Assembly: GCA_028875725.1 (NCBI GenBank)
Contig: JAPPCR010000015.1
Location: forward strand, 667,038-731,037
Length of the DNA: 64,000 nucleotides
Reading direction: 5' to 3'
DNA from: Acidobacteriota bacterium
GTDB lineage: Bacteria; Acidobacteriota; Thermoanaerobaculia; Multivoradales; Multivoraceae
Under the pieces are notes generated by a model. It worked only from the letters and a program-made list of their open reading frames with translations, made no database searches and had not been told where the DNA came from. Position numbers and translations under genes: made by a program. This document shows, in pieces, positions 45,175 through 54,101 of the stretch. How positions within the stretch are numbered: the first letter of the stretch is position 1; every line of letters begins with the position of its first letter.

Positions 45175-46645
45175 CTCGCGACTGATCGCCGGAGCCATCC
45201 TGGCGCTCGGCCTCGGATGCGCCGGTCCTGGGGACCCTCCAACGGGCCTCGAAGTCGGCGCCGACAACGCCACTGTCGATGCGATCTTCGCCTCCTGGGA
45301 CAAGCCCGATTCACCGGGCTGCGCCCTCGCCGTGGCGCGGAACGGCGACCTCGTCCACTCGCGCGGCTACGGCTACGCCAACCTCGATTACGACATTCCG
45401 GTCACGCCGCAGACGGTCTTCGATGTTGCCTCGGTGACCAAGCAGTTCGTCGCCGCGGTCGCCAACCTCCTCGCACTGGACGGCACGGTCTCGCTCGACG
45501 ACGGGGTCCGCGAGTGGCTTCCGGAACTGCCCGAGTACGCCTCGCCGGTCACCCTGCGGCACCTGATCCACCACACGGGCGGCCTGCGCGACTATCTGAA
45601 CCTCTTCCCGCTCGCCGGCAGCCACGACTACTACGCGGTCTCGCGCGAGCAGCTCCTGGCAATGATGGCGCGGCAGCGGGCGCCGGTCTTTCCGCCTGGC
45701 GAGCGATACGAGTACAGCAACACGGGCTACATGCTTCTGGCCCACGCTCTCGAGCGCGCCGCCGGCCAATCGGTGGGCGAGATGGCCCACGAGCGGATCT
45801 TCGAACCGCTCGGGATGGACGGCAGCCTGATGTACGAGAACCGCGAGGTGATCATTCCGCGGCGCGCCACCGGCTACCACCGGGACGACGACGGCAACCT
45901 GCGAGTCGTCCACAACTACGACTTCGAGATCGCCGGCGACGGCCAGCTCTACACGACCGTCGAGGACCTGCTGCGCTGGGACGAATACCTGCACGGCGCC
46001 GACAAGCCGGCGATCCATCAGTCGATGCTGACCGAGGGGACGCTCAGCAACGGCGAGCCAATCGAGTACGCCCACGGCATCACCCTCGGTGAGTATCGCG
46101 GCCTTCGGACCGTGGGGCACGGTGGGCACTCCTGGGGGTTTCTGACCGAGCTCAGGCGGTACGTGGAGCCGGGCCTGTCGATCGCCGTCTCCTGCAACGC
46201 CGAGTACGGGGATCCCGGAGAGTTGGCGCGGCGGGTCGCCGACCACTACCTGGCGGATCAGCTCGGGCCCGAGGAAGGCGACGACGAAGAGGGGGACGAT
46301 GCCGACGAACAGGACGAAGACTCGCCCCCCGTGCCATCCCTGTCCGCCGGCGGGCTGGCCGCGTTCGCCGGCAGCTTCTTCTCGGCCGAGTTGGACGCCA
46401 CCTACCGCTTCGCCGCCGGTGATGAAGGGCTCACGCTGCGCGTCGAGCAGCAACCCGCGCTTGAAGTGCAACCGGTCGCCGAGGATGAGTTCCGGGTCGA
46501 GTTCGAGAGCCGCGGATGGGCGGCGTCGCCGGCGCGGCTGGAGTTTCAGCGGGACGCGGCCGGCGCGGTCACCGGGTTCAGCCTGAGTTCGGGGTCGGAA
46601 CGCGGACTGGTGTTCGAGAGGCGACCAGGGTTGGAGGTTCGATGA
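45161..46645 (+). CDS. Class-C beta-lactamase-family serine hydrolase lipoprotein
   Basis: A 494-residue lipoprotein: the signal AGAILALGLGC ends at Cys20. Catalytic Ser91 and Lys94 are in SVTK, Tyr185 in YSN, and HGGHSWG replaces the KTG box, as in D-aminopeptidase and esterase members of the family. The C-terminal ~130 residues form an extra beta-rich domain after an acidic linker (EEGDDEEGDDADEQDED). It is probably a peptidase or esterase instead of an antibiotic-resistance enzyme. It overlaps the dehydratase gene by 14 bases and its stop overlaps the ATG of the D-aminoacylase gene. Confidence 0.88.
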   Translation: MDLRDSRLIAGAILALGLGCAGPGDPPTGLEVGADNATVDAIFASWDKPDSPGCALAVARNGDLVHSRGYGYANLDYDIPVTPQTVFDVASVTKQFVAAVANLLALDGTVSLDDGVREWLPELPEYASPVTLRHLIHHTGGLRDYLNLFPLAGSHDYYAVSREQLLAMMARQRAPVFPPGERYEYSNTGYMLLAHALERAAGQSVGEMAHERIFEPLGMDGSLMYENREVIIPRRATGYHRDDDGNLRVVHNYDFEIAGDGQLYTTVEDLLRWDEYLHGADKPAIHQSMLTEGTLSNGEPIEYAHGITLGEYRGLRTVGHGGHSWGFLTELRRYVEPGLSIAVSCNAEYGDPGELARRVADHYLADQLGPEEGDDEEGDDADEQDEDSPPVPSLSAGGLAAFAGSFFSAELDATYRFAAGDEGLTLRVEQQPALEVQPVAEDEFRVEFESRGWAASPARLEFQRDAAGAVTGFSLSSGSERGLVFERRPGLEVR

Positions 46646-48222
46646 GGAGGACAGAGCGGAGCGAGGCCTGCGGCCTCGCGCGTTTCTTCACAAGCCGGCG
46701 GGGACGCCGGCGCACCCAGTGCGCGGCGCTGCTGCTTGGCGCCGGGTTCGCCTTGACGACTTGCGGCCCCGGCGAGCCGCCGCCCGCCGGCACGGTGATC
46801 GTCAACGCCCGCGTCCTCGACGGCAGCGGGGATCAGTCCCGGGACGTCAACGTCCGCATCGAGGGCGACCGCATCGCCGCCGTCGGCGACTTCGAGCCGG
46901 CCGCCGGGGACACCGTCGTCGACGCGGACGGCCTGGTCCTGGCGCCCGGCTTCATCGACGTCCACAGTCACCACGACTCCAGGCTGTTCGAGTTGCCGGA
47001 GGCTCTGGCCGCGGTGAATCAGGGCATCACGACGATCGTGGCCGGGCAGGACGGCGGTCACCAGCACCCTCTCGCCGAGTTCTTCGGCAGACTCGACGCG
47101 ACGCCGGTCGCCGTCAACGTAGCGTCCTACGCCGGTTTCGGGACCCTCCGCGAAGAGGTCATGGGCGAGGACTACCAGCGCCACGCGACGCCCGACGAAG
47201 TCGCCGCGATGTCGGATCTGCTGCGGGGCGAACTGGAAGCCGGCGCGCTCGGGCTCTCGTCCGGCCTGGAGTACGACCCCGGCTCTTTCTCGGCAACCGA
47301 AGAAGTGGTCGAACTCGCCCGCGTGGCGGCCTCCCACGGTGGCACCTACATCAGCCACATCCGCAGCGAGGACCGCTACTTCTGGGAAGCCATCGAGGAG
47401 ATCATCCGGATCGGCCGGGAAGCCGACCTGCCCGTCCAGGTGACCCACATGAAACTCGCCATGAACAGCTGGTGGGGTCAGGCCGAGCGGCTCCTCACGA
47501 GACTGGACGAGGCCAGGGCCTCAGGCGTCGAGATCACGGCGGACATCTACCCCTACCGGGCCTGGAGCACCTCCTTCACCTGGCTCACGACCGTGTTCCC
47601 CGACCGCGATCTCGACCGGCGGGACGGCGCCGAGTACATCCTCCGCGACCTGCTGTCGCCCGACGACGTCCTCCTTCCCGACTTCCTGCCGGAACCGGCC
47701 TACAACGGCCTGACGCTGGCCGAGATCGCCGAAGTCCGCGGCTCCGACGTGGAGACGACCCTGATGGATCTGCTCAAGGCCGACACCGAGATGGGCAGCG
47801 AATCCCTGATGATCGGTTTCGCCATGGACGAACCCGACATCGAGGCCATCATGGCCTGGCCGCACGCCGTGATCTGCAGCGACGGCGGCCTCGCCGGTTC
47901 CCATCCGCGCGGCTTCGGCGCCTTCACCCGCTTCCTCGGCCGGTACGTTCGCGAACGCAACGTCGTCAGTCTCGAGGAAGGCATCCGGAAGATGACCTCC
48001 CTCTCCGCCCAGCACCTGGGGATCGCGGATCGCGGCGCGATCGAGGAGGGGCACTACGCCGACCTCGTCCTGTTCGACCCCGAAACGGTCATCGACCGTT
48101 CGACCTACGAGGACCCGCACCTTCCCTCCGTGGGGATCGAGAAGGTCTGGGTCAACGGAGAACTCGTCTTCGACGGCGGCGAGACGACCGGCAACCGGCC
48201 CGGCAGGGTGATCAGAAGGTGA
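46642..48222 (+). CDS. N-acyl-D-amino-acid deacylase (D-aminoacylase-type amidohydrolase)
   Basis: A 526-residue metal-dependent amidohydrolase. His108 and His110 in DVHSHHDSRLFE form the first metal site; QDGGHQHPLAEF, THMKLAMNSWWGQ and CSDGGLAGSHPRGFG are typical of D-aminoacylase. It should release free D-amino acids from N-acyl forms. A lipobox (FALTTC, Cys41) implies a lipoprotein. ATG 46642 is fixed by GGAGG seven bases upstream and by the ATGA overlap with the preceding gene. Residues about 18-27 (SRRGRRRTQC) are encoded by a copy of the dispersed hairpin repeat, so the basic part of the signal peptide seems to come from the repeat. It converges with the TonB receptor with an 11-base overlap. 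Confidence 0.9.
   Translation: MRRTERSEACGLARFFTSRRGRRRTQCAALLLGAGFALTTCGPGEPPPAGTVIVNARVLDGSGDQSRDVNVRIEGDRIAAVGDFEPAAGDTVVDADGLVLAPGFIDVHSHHDSRLFELPEALAAVNQGITTIVAGQDGGHQHPLAEFFGRLDATPVAVNVASYAGFGTLREEVMGEDYQRHATPDEVAAMSDLLRGELEAGALGLSSGLEYDPGSFSATEEVVELARVAASHGGTYISHIRSEDRYFWEAIEEIIRIGREADLPVQVTHMKLAMNSWWGQAERLLTRLDEARASGVEITADIYPYRAWSTSFTWLTTVFPDRDLDRRDGAEYILRDLLSPDDVLLPDFLPEPAYNGLTLAEIAEVRGSDVETTLMDLLKADTEMGSESLMIGFAMDEPDIEAIMAWPHAVICSDGGLAGSHPRGFGAFTRFLGRYVRERNVVSLEEGIRKMTSLSAQHLGIADRGAIEEGHYADLVLFDPETVIDRSTYEDPHLPSVGIEKVWVNGELVFDGGETTGNRPGRVIRR
46694..46720 (-). repeat. Dispersed GC-rich hairpin repeat, copy C
   Basis: Exact 27-base copy, inverted relative to copy A: arms GCCGGCG and CGCCGGC around the loop, with ACTGGGTGC beside it. 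It lies wholly inside the 5' coding region of the D-aminoacylase gene and keeps its frame open, encoding RRGRRRTQ. Confidence 0.9.
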
Positions 48223-50752
48223 GACGCAACGTGGCCCCCACGGTGCGCGGCGCTTCGAGGAACGTACTGCGGCTGCCGACGCGCAGCGGCGTGTTGAACG
48301 TCACGTTCTTCGTCTGCTCATCCGTCACGTTGTTGCTCCAGAGCTCCACCGCCCATCGGCCGGAGTAGCCACCGAGCCCGACCCGGACGTTCGCCTTCGT
48401 GTTCGCCTCCTGGATGTCGAAGGCGAGGTTGGGCTGGGTGCTGGTCCGCCGGTCGTCCTCCCAGCGGCCGTTCACCGACGCGAACACCAGGAAGCGGTCG
48501 CCGACCGTGTCGTCCCAGTTGGCGCCGAACGAGAACACGTTCTCGGGCGCGTTGGTCAGCTTCGCGCCGCACAGCGACTGGACGGAGGCCGCGTCGAGGT
48601 CGCCGGCGCAGTCGTCCGGGTACTCCGAATCGGCGAAGGTGTAGCCGAAGTTCAGCGTGACGTGCTGCCCCGCGACGGCGGAAAGCTCGAGCTCGGCGCC
48701 ACGGCTCTGCGCCTTCGGCACGTTGAAGGTCCGGAACTGGACGCCCGTGAACTCGAGCACCTGGAAGTCCTCGATGTCGTAGTCGAACAGCGTGGCGTTC
48801 AGGCGCACCCGACGGTTCGCGAACTCCGACTTCACCCCCAGCTCGAGCGCGTCGATCTTCTCCGAGTCGAACCGGGGGTCGGCGCCGCCGACGGCCGCCG
48901 TCGAATCCAGGTTGAAGCCGCCGGACTTGAAGCCGTGCGTGTAGCTGGCGTAGCCCTTGACGGTGTCGCTGAACTCGTAGACCGCCTGCGACGTGTAGAC
49001 CAGCTCGTCGTCCTGGAACGTGTCCGCGAACGTCGCAGGCAGGATCGGCACGCCGGTATCCGCCGGCGTGGCAAAGGGGAAGCAGTTGAAGCCCGCGTTC
49101 AGGTTGCCGATCGTCGTCGCCACGGGCGCGAGCGGCGTTCCCGCAGCGCCCTCCGCCAGGGCCTGCGCGTTCAACAGGGTTGCAAGACAGCCGGGGTTGC
49201 TGGCGGCCGGCTGCCTGAAGCTGCCGTCCTTCGTCTCGTCGACGTACCGCAGCCCGGCGACCAGCGACAAACGGTCCGACAGGCGAAAGGTGTTGTGCGT
49301 GAAGATCGACCACGAGTCGCCTTCCTGGCGGTAGACGTTGTTCGCGAAGGCGCCGCCGACCGGAATGCCGCCTGAGAAGGCGAGCGCCTGGTTGTCAGCC
49401 GCCAGGACGTCTCCGAACGTTCCCCCCGTGGCCAGGGGCACGCCGCCGAGCAGTTGCGCCGGGGCGAGCGCCGGAGCGAGGGCGTAGTTCCAGAGGATGG
49501 CGTCGACGAAGGAGGAGAAGTCCCCCAGCAGGCCGAGGCCGACGTGCTCGAGAATGTCCTCGCCCGAGGCGAAGCCGCCGACCAGCCAACTCACCCGCTC
49601 GGTGTCGCCGGTGAGCCGGAACTCCTGGGTCCAGGACTCGATGTCGTCGAACGTCTCGAAGCCGTTGGCGGCCTCCGGAGAGACACCGTAGACGCCAATC
49701 CCGACGAAGTCGTCCTGGATCGACGAGGCGAGGAAGTCACGCCACGAGCCCAGGTAAGTCAGCGAGACGTCGTCGGTCAGGTTGTAGTTGAGCTCGGCCG
49801 AGAGCCCTTTCTGATCGAAGGGGTTGACGAACGGACCCGAATTCGAGCGCCGGGCCTCGAAGGCCGACGGGCCGACGACGGAGACGCCTCCATCGGCAGG
49901 GAGTCCGGCGGCCGCGAACGAGCCGAGCGCCGCCGCGGGCGTTTCGAGCAGGACGACCGCATCGCAGCACTCCTCGTCCGCGTCCGAGTAGTCGCCGATG
50001 ATCCGCAGCGATCCGCGGTCCGCGAAGTTCCACAGCAACTGCCCGCGCAGGAGCGCCCGGTCGCGGGTGTAGCTCTCTGCTCCCGAAACGCTCTCGACGA
50101 AGCCGTCCTGGTTGCGAACAGCAGCCGAGAGCCGGTAGCCGACCCGGTCGGAAAGTGGACCGCCCACGCCCGCCTGGAGATTGAAGGCGTTGAAGTTGCC
50201 CGCCGTCAGGTTGAGGAAACCGGACTGGTCCGTCAGGCTCGGCCGCCTCGTGCGCAGGTTCAGCGCGCCTGCCGAGACGTTGCGGCCGAACAGGGTGCCC
50301 TGCGGGCCGCGAAGCACCTCGATCGACTCGACATCGAGCTGATCGCCGAGCGCGATCCCCGGACGGCTCAGGTAGATCCCGTCGAGGAAGACGCCGACCG
50401 AACTCTCGAGTCCGATGTTGTTGCCGGTCGTGCCGACGCCGCGAATGCGCAGCGTCGTTCCCTGCGACTCCGTCTGCGACGAGTTCATATTGAAGCTCGA
50501 CGCCAGCGTCGGCAGGTCGCGGATGTCCAGCATGCCGGCGCGCTCGATCTGGAGCGGCGTGATCGCCGTCACGGCAATCGGCACGTCCTGCAGCGACTCC
50601 TCGCGCTTCGTCGCGGTGACCGTGATCTCCTCGACGAACAGGTCCTCGGCCGCGGCCGATTCCTGAGCGGTGTCGTCTTCCTGCGCCCACGCTGAGCCTG
50701 CGGTCAGGACTAGCGGAACGAACGTATACAGAAACAGTCTTCTCAGCTTCAC
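48212..50752 (-). CDS. TonB-dependent receptor
   Basis: An 846-residue outer-membrane receptor beginning at GTG 50752 with AAGGGGG eight bases upstream and a signal peptide (RRLFLYTFVPLVLTAGSAWA). A TonB box-like stretch (EEITVTATKREESLQDVPI) precedes the plug, which has LRIRGVGTTGNN and RGPQGTLFGRNVSAGALNLR. The barrel ends in VGATLRLTF, the usual C-terminal aromatic strand. It is of the general siderophore/cobalamin/sugar receptor class, with no specific ligand suggested. The preceding VOC and PQQ genes on the same strand may be co-regulated. Confidence 0.92.
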   Translation of the reverse strand: MKLRRLFLYTFVPLVLTAGSAWAQEDDTAQESAAAEDLFVEEITVTATKREESLQDVPIAVTAITPLQIERAGMLDIRDLPTLASSFNMNSSQTESQGTTLRIRGVGTTGNNIGLESSVGVFLDGIYLSRPGIALGDQLDVESIEVLRGPQGTLFGRNVSAGALNLRTRRPSLTDQSGFLNLTAGNFNAFNLQAGVGGPLSDRVGYRLSAAVRNQDGFVESVSGAESYTRDRALLRGQLLWNFADRGSLRIIGDYSDADEECCDAVVLLETPAAALGSFAAAGLPADGGVSVVGPSAFEARRSNSGPFVNPFDQKGLSAELNYNLTDDVSLTYLGSWRDFLASSIQDDFVGIGVYGVSPEAANGFETFDDIESWTQEFRLTGDTERVSWLVGGFASGEDILEHVGLGLLGDFSSFVDAILWNYALAPALAPAQLLGGVPLATGGTFGDVLAADNQALAFSGGIPVGGAFANNVYRQEGDSWSIFTHNTFRLSDRLSLVAGLRYVDETKDGSFRQPAASNPGCLATLLNAQALAEGAAGTPLAPVATTIGNLNAGFNCFPFATPADTGVPILPATFADTFQDDELVYTSQAVYEFSDTVKGYASYTHGFKSGGFNLDSTAAVGGADPRFDSEKIDALELGVKSEFANRRVRLNATLFDYDIEDFQVLEFTGVQFRTFNVPKAQSRGAELELSAVAGQHVTLNFGYTFADSEYPDDCAGDLDAASVQSLCGAKLTNAPENVFSFGANWDDTVGDRFLVFASVNGRWEDDRRTSTQPNLAFDIQEANTKANVRVGLGGYSGRWAVELWSNNVTDEQTKNVTFNTPLRVGSRSTFLEAPRTVGATLRLTF

Positions 50753-50851
50753 TGTGTGCCCCCTTGGAATAGTCCATTGCAGAGGGGCCGCCGCAACGAG
50801 TGTCTTCCGGCCAACACCCGGCAGGGAGCAGCTATTCCATCGAGGGGCGCC

Positions 50852-51628
50852 TCAGACGAGCCGGAGGCGCATGCCGCAGATCGTCACGAGGTCGTCGCCG
50901 GTGCGGCAGCCGGCGGCCTCGGCGTTCGCGAGCGCCCGCGCGCGGTCCGTCACACGGATGTCCAGGCCGCCGAGACCCTCGGGGCGGCCGTCGCGGAGCG
51001 GGACGAAACGGATCTCGGCATCCCGCAGCGCGATCGTCGGCACGTCGCCGGCGCCGACCGGCTCGCCCAGGACCTCGCTCCAGCGGGCGGCCAGTGATAC
51101 GGGATCCTCGGTCTGGATCTCGGCAGCGCGAATGCCGTCGGCGATCTCCGTGTGCCGGGCGCGCTGCCAGTCCTCTCCGGCGGGCCACCAGGAGCCATCC
51201 GGCCGCTCCTCGTCGACGTTCCAGCGCAACTCCGGGATGGCCCCGGGCACGTCCTTGGGATGGAGCTGCATGCCCATGCCGCGTTCGTTCCGGCCCGGTT
51301 CGGAAACCAGGCGGATGCCGAGGTCCGCGACCCGCTGCTGGTAACCCGCGTAACTATCGCGAGGGACCTGCATGATCACCATGTAGCCGCCGTCGCCGCC
51401 GCGGCGCTTCAGGTAGCGGCCGCCGGGCGTGTCGTGCTCCCCCGGCTGCGGCGACACCGTCTCGAGGAACTGGTCGCCGAAGGGGATCAGGAAGTTGTGC
51501 AGGCCGTACTTCCCCACCCCCGGGTCGCGGTAGCAGACCTCGACACCGAACACCGACTCGCACTGCTGCTGGATGCGATCGAGGTCATGGGCGACCAGAC
51601 AGATCTGGCGCATGCGGATTTCGGACAT
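50852..51628 (-). CDS. VOC-family (glyoxalase-like) protein
   Basis: A 258-residue cytosolic protein beginning MSEIRMRQICLVAHDLDRIQ, which is the first beta-alpha unit of a vicinal-oxygen-chelate domain. ATG 51628 has GAGGAG eight bases upstream; the open frame extends upstream without a family match. A second, poorer module follows about residue 150 (DPVSLAARWSEVLGEPVG). The His of LVAHD and Glu of QFLETVSPQPGEHD could be metal ligands. The activity cannot be named. It lies 40 bases downstream of the PQQ dehydrogenase stop on the same strand. Confidence 0.75.
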   Translation of the reverse strand: MSEIRMRQICLVAHDLDRIQQQCESVFGVEVCYRDPGVGKYGLHNFLIPFGDQFLETVSPQPGEHDTPGGRYLKRRGGDGGYMVIMQVPRDSYAGYQQRVADLGIRLVSEPGRNERGMGMQLHPKDVPGAIPELRWNVDEERPDGSWWPAGEDWQRARHTEIADGIRAAEIQTEDPVSLAARWSEVLGEPVGAGDVPTIALRDAEIRFVPLRDGRPEGLGGLDIRVTDRARALANAEAAGCRTGDDLVTICGMRLRLV

Positions 51629-51668
51629 GGGCGTCTCCTCGTGCGTGCCGGGTTTGGGAGGGGCGACT

Positions 51669-53462
51669 CTACGGCAACGCGAACACGAACAGGTTGCTGC
51701 CACGACCGGGGCGGAGTTCGGGCGTCATGCGCGCGTTGGTCAGCCGGCCCGGGCCCGTGTTGACGGCCACGTACTGGCGGCCCGAGACGGCATACGTGAC
51801 CGGGAAGCCCATGACCGGCGCGCCCAGGTTGATCTGCCACAGCACGTCGCCGGTTTCCTGGTCCAGGGCCCGGAAGCGTCCGCCCTGGTCGCCTCCGAAC
51901 AGCAGACCGCCGCCGGTCGCCAGCAGCGAGAAGGTCGCGGCCCGCGTCTCGTAGACCCAGCGGGTCTCACCGGTCTCCGCCGAGATCGCCCGCACCGTGC
52001 CGAGCTGGTCGGTGCCGGGCGCCACGACGTGATTGGCGGCCAGAGCGTAGTGCGCGACGATCTGGTCCAGGGCCTTGACCTTCTCGCTCTTGAAGTCGGT
52101 CGTCGCGAGCATCTCCGCGCACGCCTGCCGCAGCGGGAAGTACATGGTGCGGGTGAGGGGGCTGTAGGCGCCTGCTTCCCAGTCCTTGCCGCCGGCCCAC
52201 GAAGGGCAGATGAACATCACCTGCTCGAGCTCGCGGAAGATCACCTCTTCGTTCAGGCTGACCTCGCCGGTAGCGCCGTCGATGCCGGTGATCACGTTCT
52301 GCCGCACGGTCGGCGTCGCCCAGAGAAACTCGCCGGTGGCGCGGTCGAGGGTGTAGACCAGGCCGGTCTTGCCGGGGATGCCGGTGACGACCTTGCGGAC
52401 CTCTCCCGCCTTCAGCCGCGGGTTGATCCACTCGACCGCTTCCGGGTCGGGCGCGACCGCCGTATCGACCAGGATGCGCTCGAACACGTGGTCGAGGTCC
52501 CAGGAGTCGTTCAGGTGCTGGTAGTGCCAGCGGATCTCGCCGGTCGAGGCGTCGAGCGCCAGGGTCGAGTTGTGGTACAGGTGCGTGAGGTCGGTTCCGC
52601 CGAGCATGAACCTCGGCGCCGGCGCGGTCACGCCCGTGCCGATGTAGACGAGTTCCAGTTCCGGGTCGTAGCTCGGCGGCATCCAGGTCCCGACGTGGCG
52701 GCGCTCTTCGTAGGGCACGGCGCCCCAGGTTTCGTTTCCCGGCTCGCCCGGCGCCGGCAGGGTACGGCGGCGCCAGAGTTCCCGACCCGTTTGAGCGTCA
52801 TGGGCGAGGATGACGCAGGCGTCGGGGCCGCCGAGGGGCCTGCAGCTCCGCCCGGAGATCAACTTGCCGTCGGCCACGATCGGCCCGGCGCTGTGATGGG
52901 CCGGGTTGACCTTGTAGTCGAGGATCCGCGTCTCCCAGGCGAGTTCGCCCGTCACGGCATCCAGCGCGTAGGCGTAGTGGTCGGCGCTGGTACCAAGGAT
53001 GTACTCGCCCCAGATGGCGATGTTGCGCGTCTTGCGGGCGAGCGGGCCGGTGTAACCCCAGATGTCCTCCGGCAGGTTCCGCCGGTACTCCCAGATCAGA
53101 TCGCCGGTCTCGGCCGACAGCGCCTGGATGACGTCCTCCCTGTTGGCAACGTACAGGACGCCGTCGTAGGCCAGCGGCGTGGTCTCGGCGCTTCCATCGA
53201 CCATGGACCTCGTCCACTCCATCCGGATTCGGCCGACGTTCTCCCGCGTGATCTGGTCGAGCGGGCTGTAGCCCCACGCGTCGAGCGTGCGGCGGAAACT
53301 GAGCCAGTCTTCCGGCGCCGGGTCCTGCAGCATGGCGTCGGTGACCGGGACGAAGTCGCCGGCCGAGGATTCCTGCGCGCCGGCGGTCGCACCGGTCATC
53401 GGCGGCGATGCGACCGCGAGGGCCGTGGACAGCGCAAGGAGGGTGAAACACCGTCGATTCAT
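51669..53462 (-). CDS. PQQ-dependent alcohol-dehydrogenase-like quinoprotein
   Basis: A 597-residue exported propeller enzyme; ATG 53462 is preferred to GTG 53465. The signal peptide is CFTLLALSTALAVASPPMTGA. Tryptophan-docking repeats are visible as ETGDLIWEYRR, VTGELAWETR, QTGRELWRR, STGEIRWHYQ and ETGETRWVYE. WHYQHLNDSWDLDHVF is the block that in methanol-dehydrogenase-like enzymes carries the catalytic Asp. The vicinal Cys pair typical of methanol dehydrogenase is not seen, nor a C-terminal heme domain, so electrons must pass to a separate cytochrome. The toxin gene lies immediately upstream. Confidence 0.88.
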   Translation of the reverse strand: MNRRCFTLLALSTALAVASPPMTGATAGAQESSAGDFVPVTDAMLQDPAPEDWLSFRRTLDAWGYSPLDQITRENVGRIRMEWTRSMVDGSAETTPLAYDGVLYVANREDVIQALSAETGDLIWEYRRNLPEDIWGYTGPLARKTRNIAIWGEYILGTSADHYAYALDAVTGELAWETRILDYKVNPAHHSAGPIVADGKLISGRSCRPLGGPDACVILAHDAQTGRELWRRRTLPAPGEPGNETWGAVPYEERRHVGTWMPPSYDPELELVYIGTGVTAPAPRFMLGGTDLTHLYHNSTLALDASTGEIRWHYQHLNDSWDLDHVFERILVDTAVAPDPEAVEWINPRLKAGEVRKVVTGIPGKTGLVYTLDRATGEFLWATPTVRQNVITGIDGATGEVSLNEEVIFRELEQVMFICPSWAGGKDWEAGAYSPLTRTMYFPLRQACAEMLATTDFKSEKVKALDQIVAHYALAANHVVAPGTDQLGTVRAISAETGETRWVYETRAATFSLLATGGGLLFGGDQGGRFRALDQETGDVLWQINLGAPVMGFPVTYAVSGRQYVAVNTGPGRLTNARMTPELRPGRGSNLFVFALP

Positions 53463-53465
53463 CAC

Positions 53466-53729
53466 CTAGCGATAGACCTCCCTGCGATGGCCGACACGGA
53501 CGACCAGCACCGTGAGTTCTTCGTGGATCGTCTCGTAGATGATCCGGTAGCGGCCCACACGGAGTCGCCTGAGTCCACCGAACTCTCCCTTCAGCGCGGA
53601 GCCGGCTGACCTCTCATGGGCCAGCCGATCGATCGCCCCGACGATGCGCCGACGATCGCCGGGATCGATCTTCCTGAGAGCCTTAGCCGCGCTCGCCTTG
53701 ATCTTGATCGAGTAGATCGCGCCTGACAT
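53466..53729 (-). CDS. RelE/ParE-family toxin
   Basis: An 87-residue basic protein of the RelE/ParE superfamily: ASAAKALRKIDPGDRRRIVG, LRRLRVGRYRIIYETIHEE and VLVVRVGHRREVYR are the typical helices and strands. RelE-type proteins cleave mRNA at the ribosome, whereas ParE-type proteins poison gyrase; the RVGRYRIIY and GHRREVYR blocks are usual for RelE. The ATG lies inside the antitoxin gene (47-base overlap). Three bases after its stop the PQQ dehydrogenase begins, so the dehydrogenase may be read through from the toxin-antitoxin promoter. Confidence 0.9.
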   Translation of the reverse strand: MSGAIYSIKIKASAAKALRKIDPGDRRRIVGAIDRLAHERSAGSALKGEFGGLRRLRVGRYRIIYETIHEELTVLVVRVGHRREVYR

Positions 53730-53919
53730 CTTCCCAATCCAGCACCGGATCCGCGGGATCGTTGAGGCGGTCCAGGGCCAGGCGAAGATCCTCGAAGTCC
53801 TCGAGGTAGTACTCGAGCGCCTGTCTGAGCAACTGCGCCCGGGATCGATTCAGCCGACTCGCGGCGCGGTCGGCCTTCTCCACCAGATCCTCGGGGAGCC
53901 TCGCGGTTACCTGCACCAT
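53683..53919 (-). CDS. Ribbon-helix-helix antitoxin
   Basis: A 78-residue protein starting at ATG 53919 with GGAGG upstream. MVQVTARLPEDLVEKADRAA is a ribbon-helix-helix DNA-binding domain, SRLNRSRAQLLRQALEYYLE its second helix. The acidic C-terminus (DPADPVLDWEDVRRDLL) probably wraps and inactivates the RelE-type toxin. It overlaps the toxin gene by 47 bases. A perfect palindrome lies just upstream and is a likely operator. The longer open frame to 54108 lacks similarity to the family. Confidence 0.88.
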   Translation of the reverse strand: MVQVTARLPEDLVEKADRAASRLNRSRAQLLRQALEYYLEDFEDLRLALDRLNDPADPVLDWEDVRRDLLDQDQGERG

Positions 53920-53950
53920 CCTGGAACACCTCCGACCCCATACGATGTCG

Positions 53951-53970
53951 TTGACTTCGCTTGAAGTCAA
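53951..53970. promoter_or_regulatory. Perfect palindromic operator candidate of the RHH/RelE pair
   Basis: TTGACTTC at 53951-53958 and GAAGTCAA at 53963-53970 are exact inverted arms around GCTT, 31 bases upstream of the antitoxin ATG. On the minus strand the right arm also reads TTGACT, a -35-like hexamer. Ribbon-helix-helix antitoxins bind such palindromes to repress their own operon. The rest of the 53971-54101 interval shows nothing further. Confidence 0.55.
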
Positions 53971-54101
53971 GAGCGCGCCCCCGCCACCGATGTGAAGGCG
54001 GGCTAGCAGGGCGCAGCGCAGCGGGGGCTCGTTTGTCGACTGATCATCGGCTACCGTTCCGGCTCGACCGACGAAGGCCAAGCCTCGGGGATACATAACC
54101 G

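Noticed and set aside
45161..46645. Class-C beta-lactamase as an antibiotic-resistance gene
   Set aside because: The HGG motif in place of KTG, the extra C-terminal domain and the operon with a D-aminoacylase point to a peptidase/esterase role.
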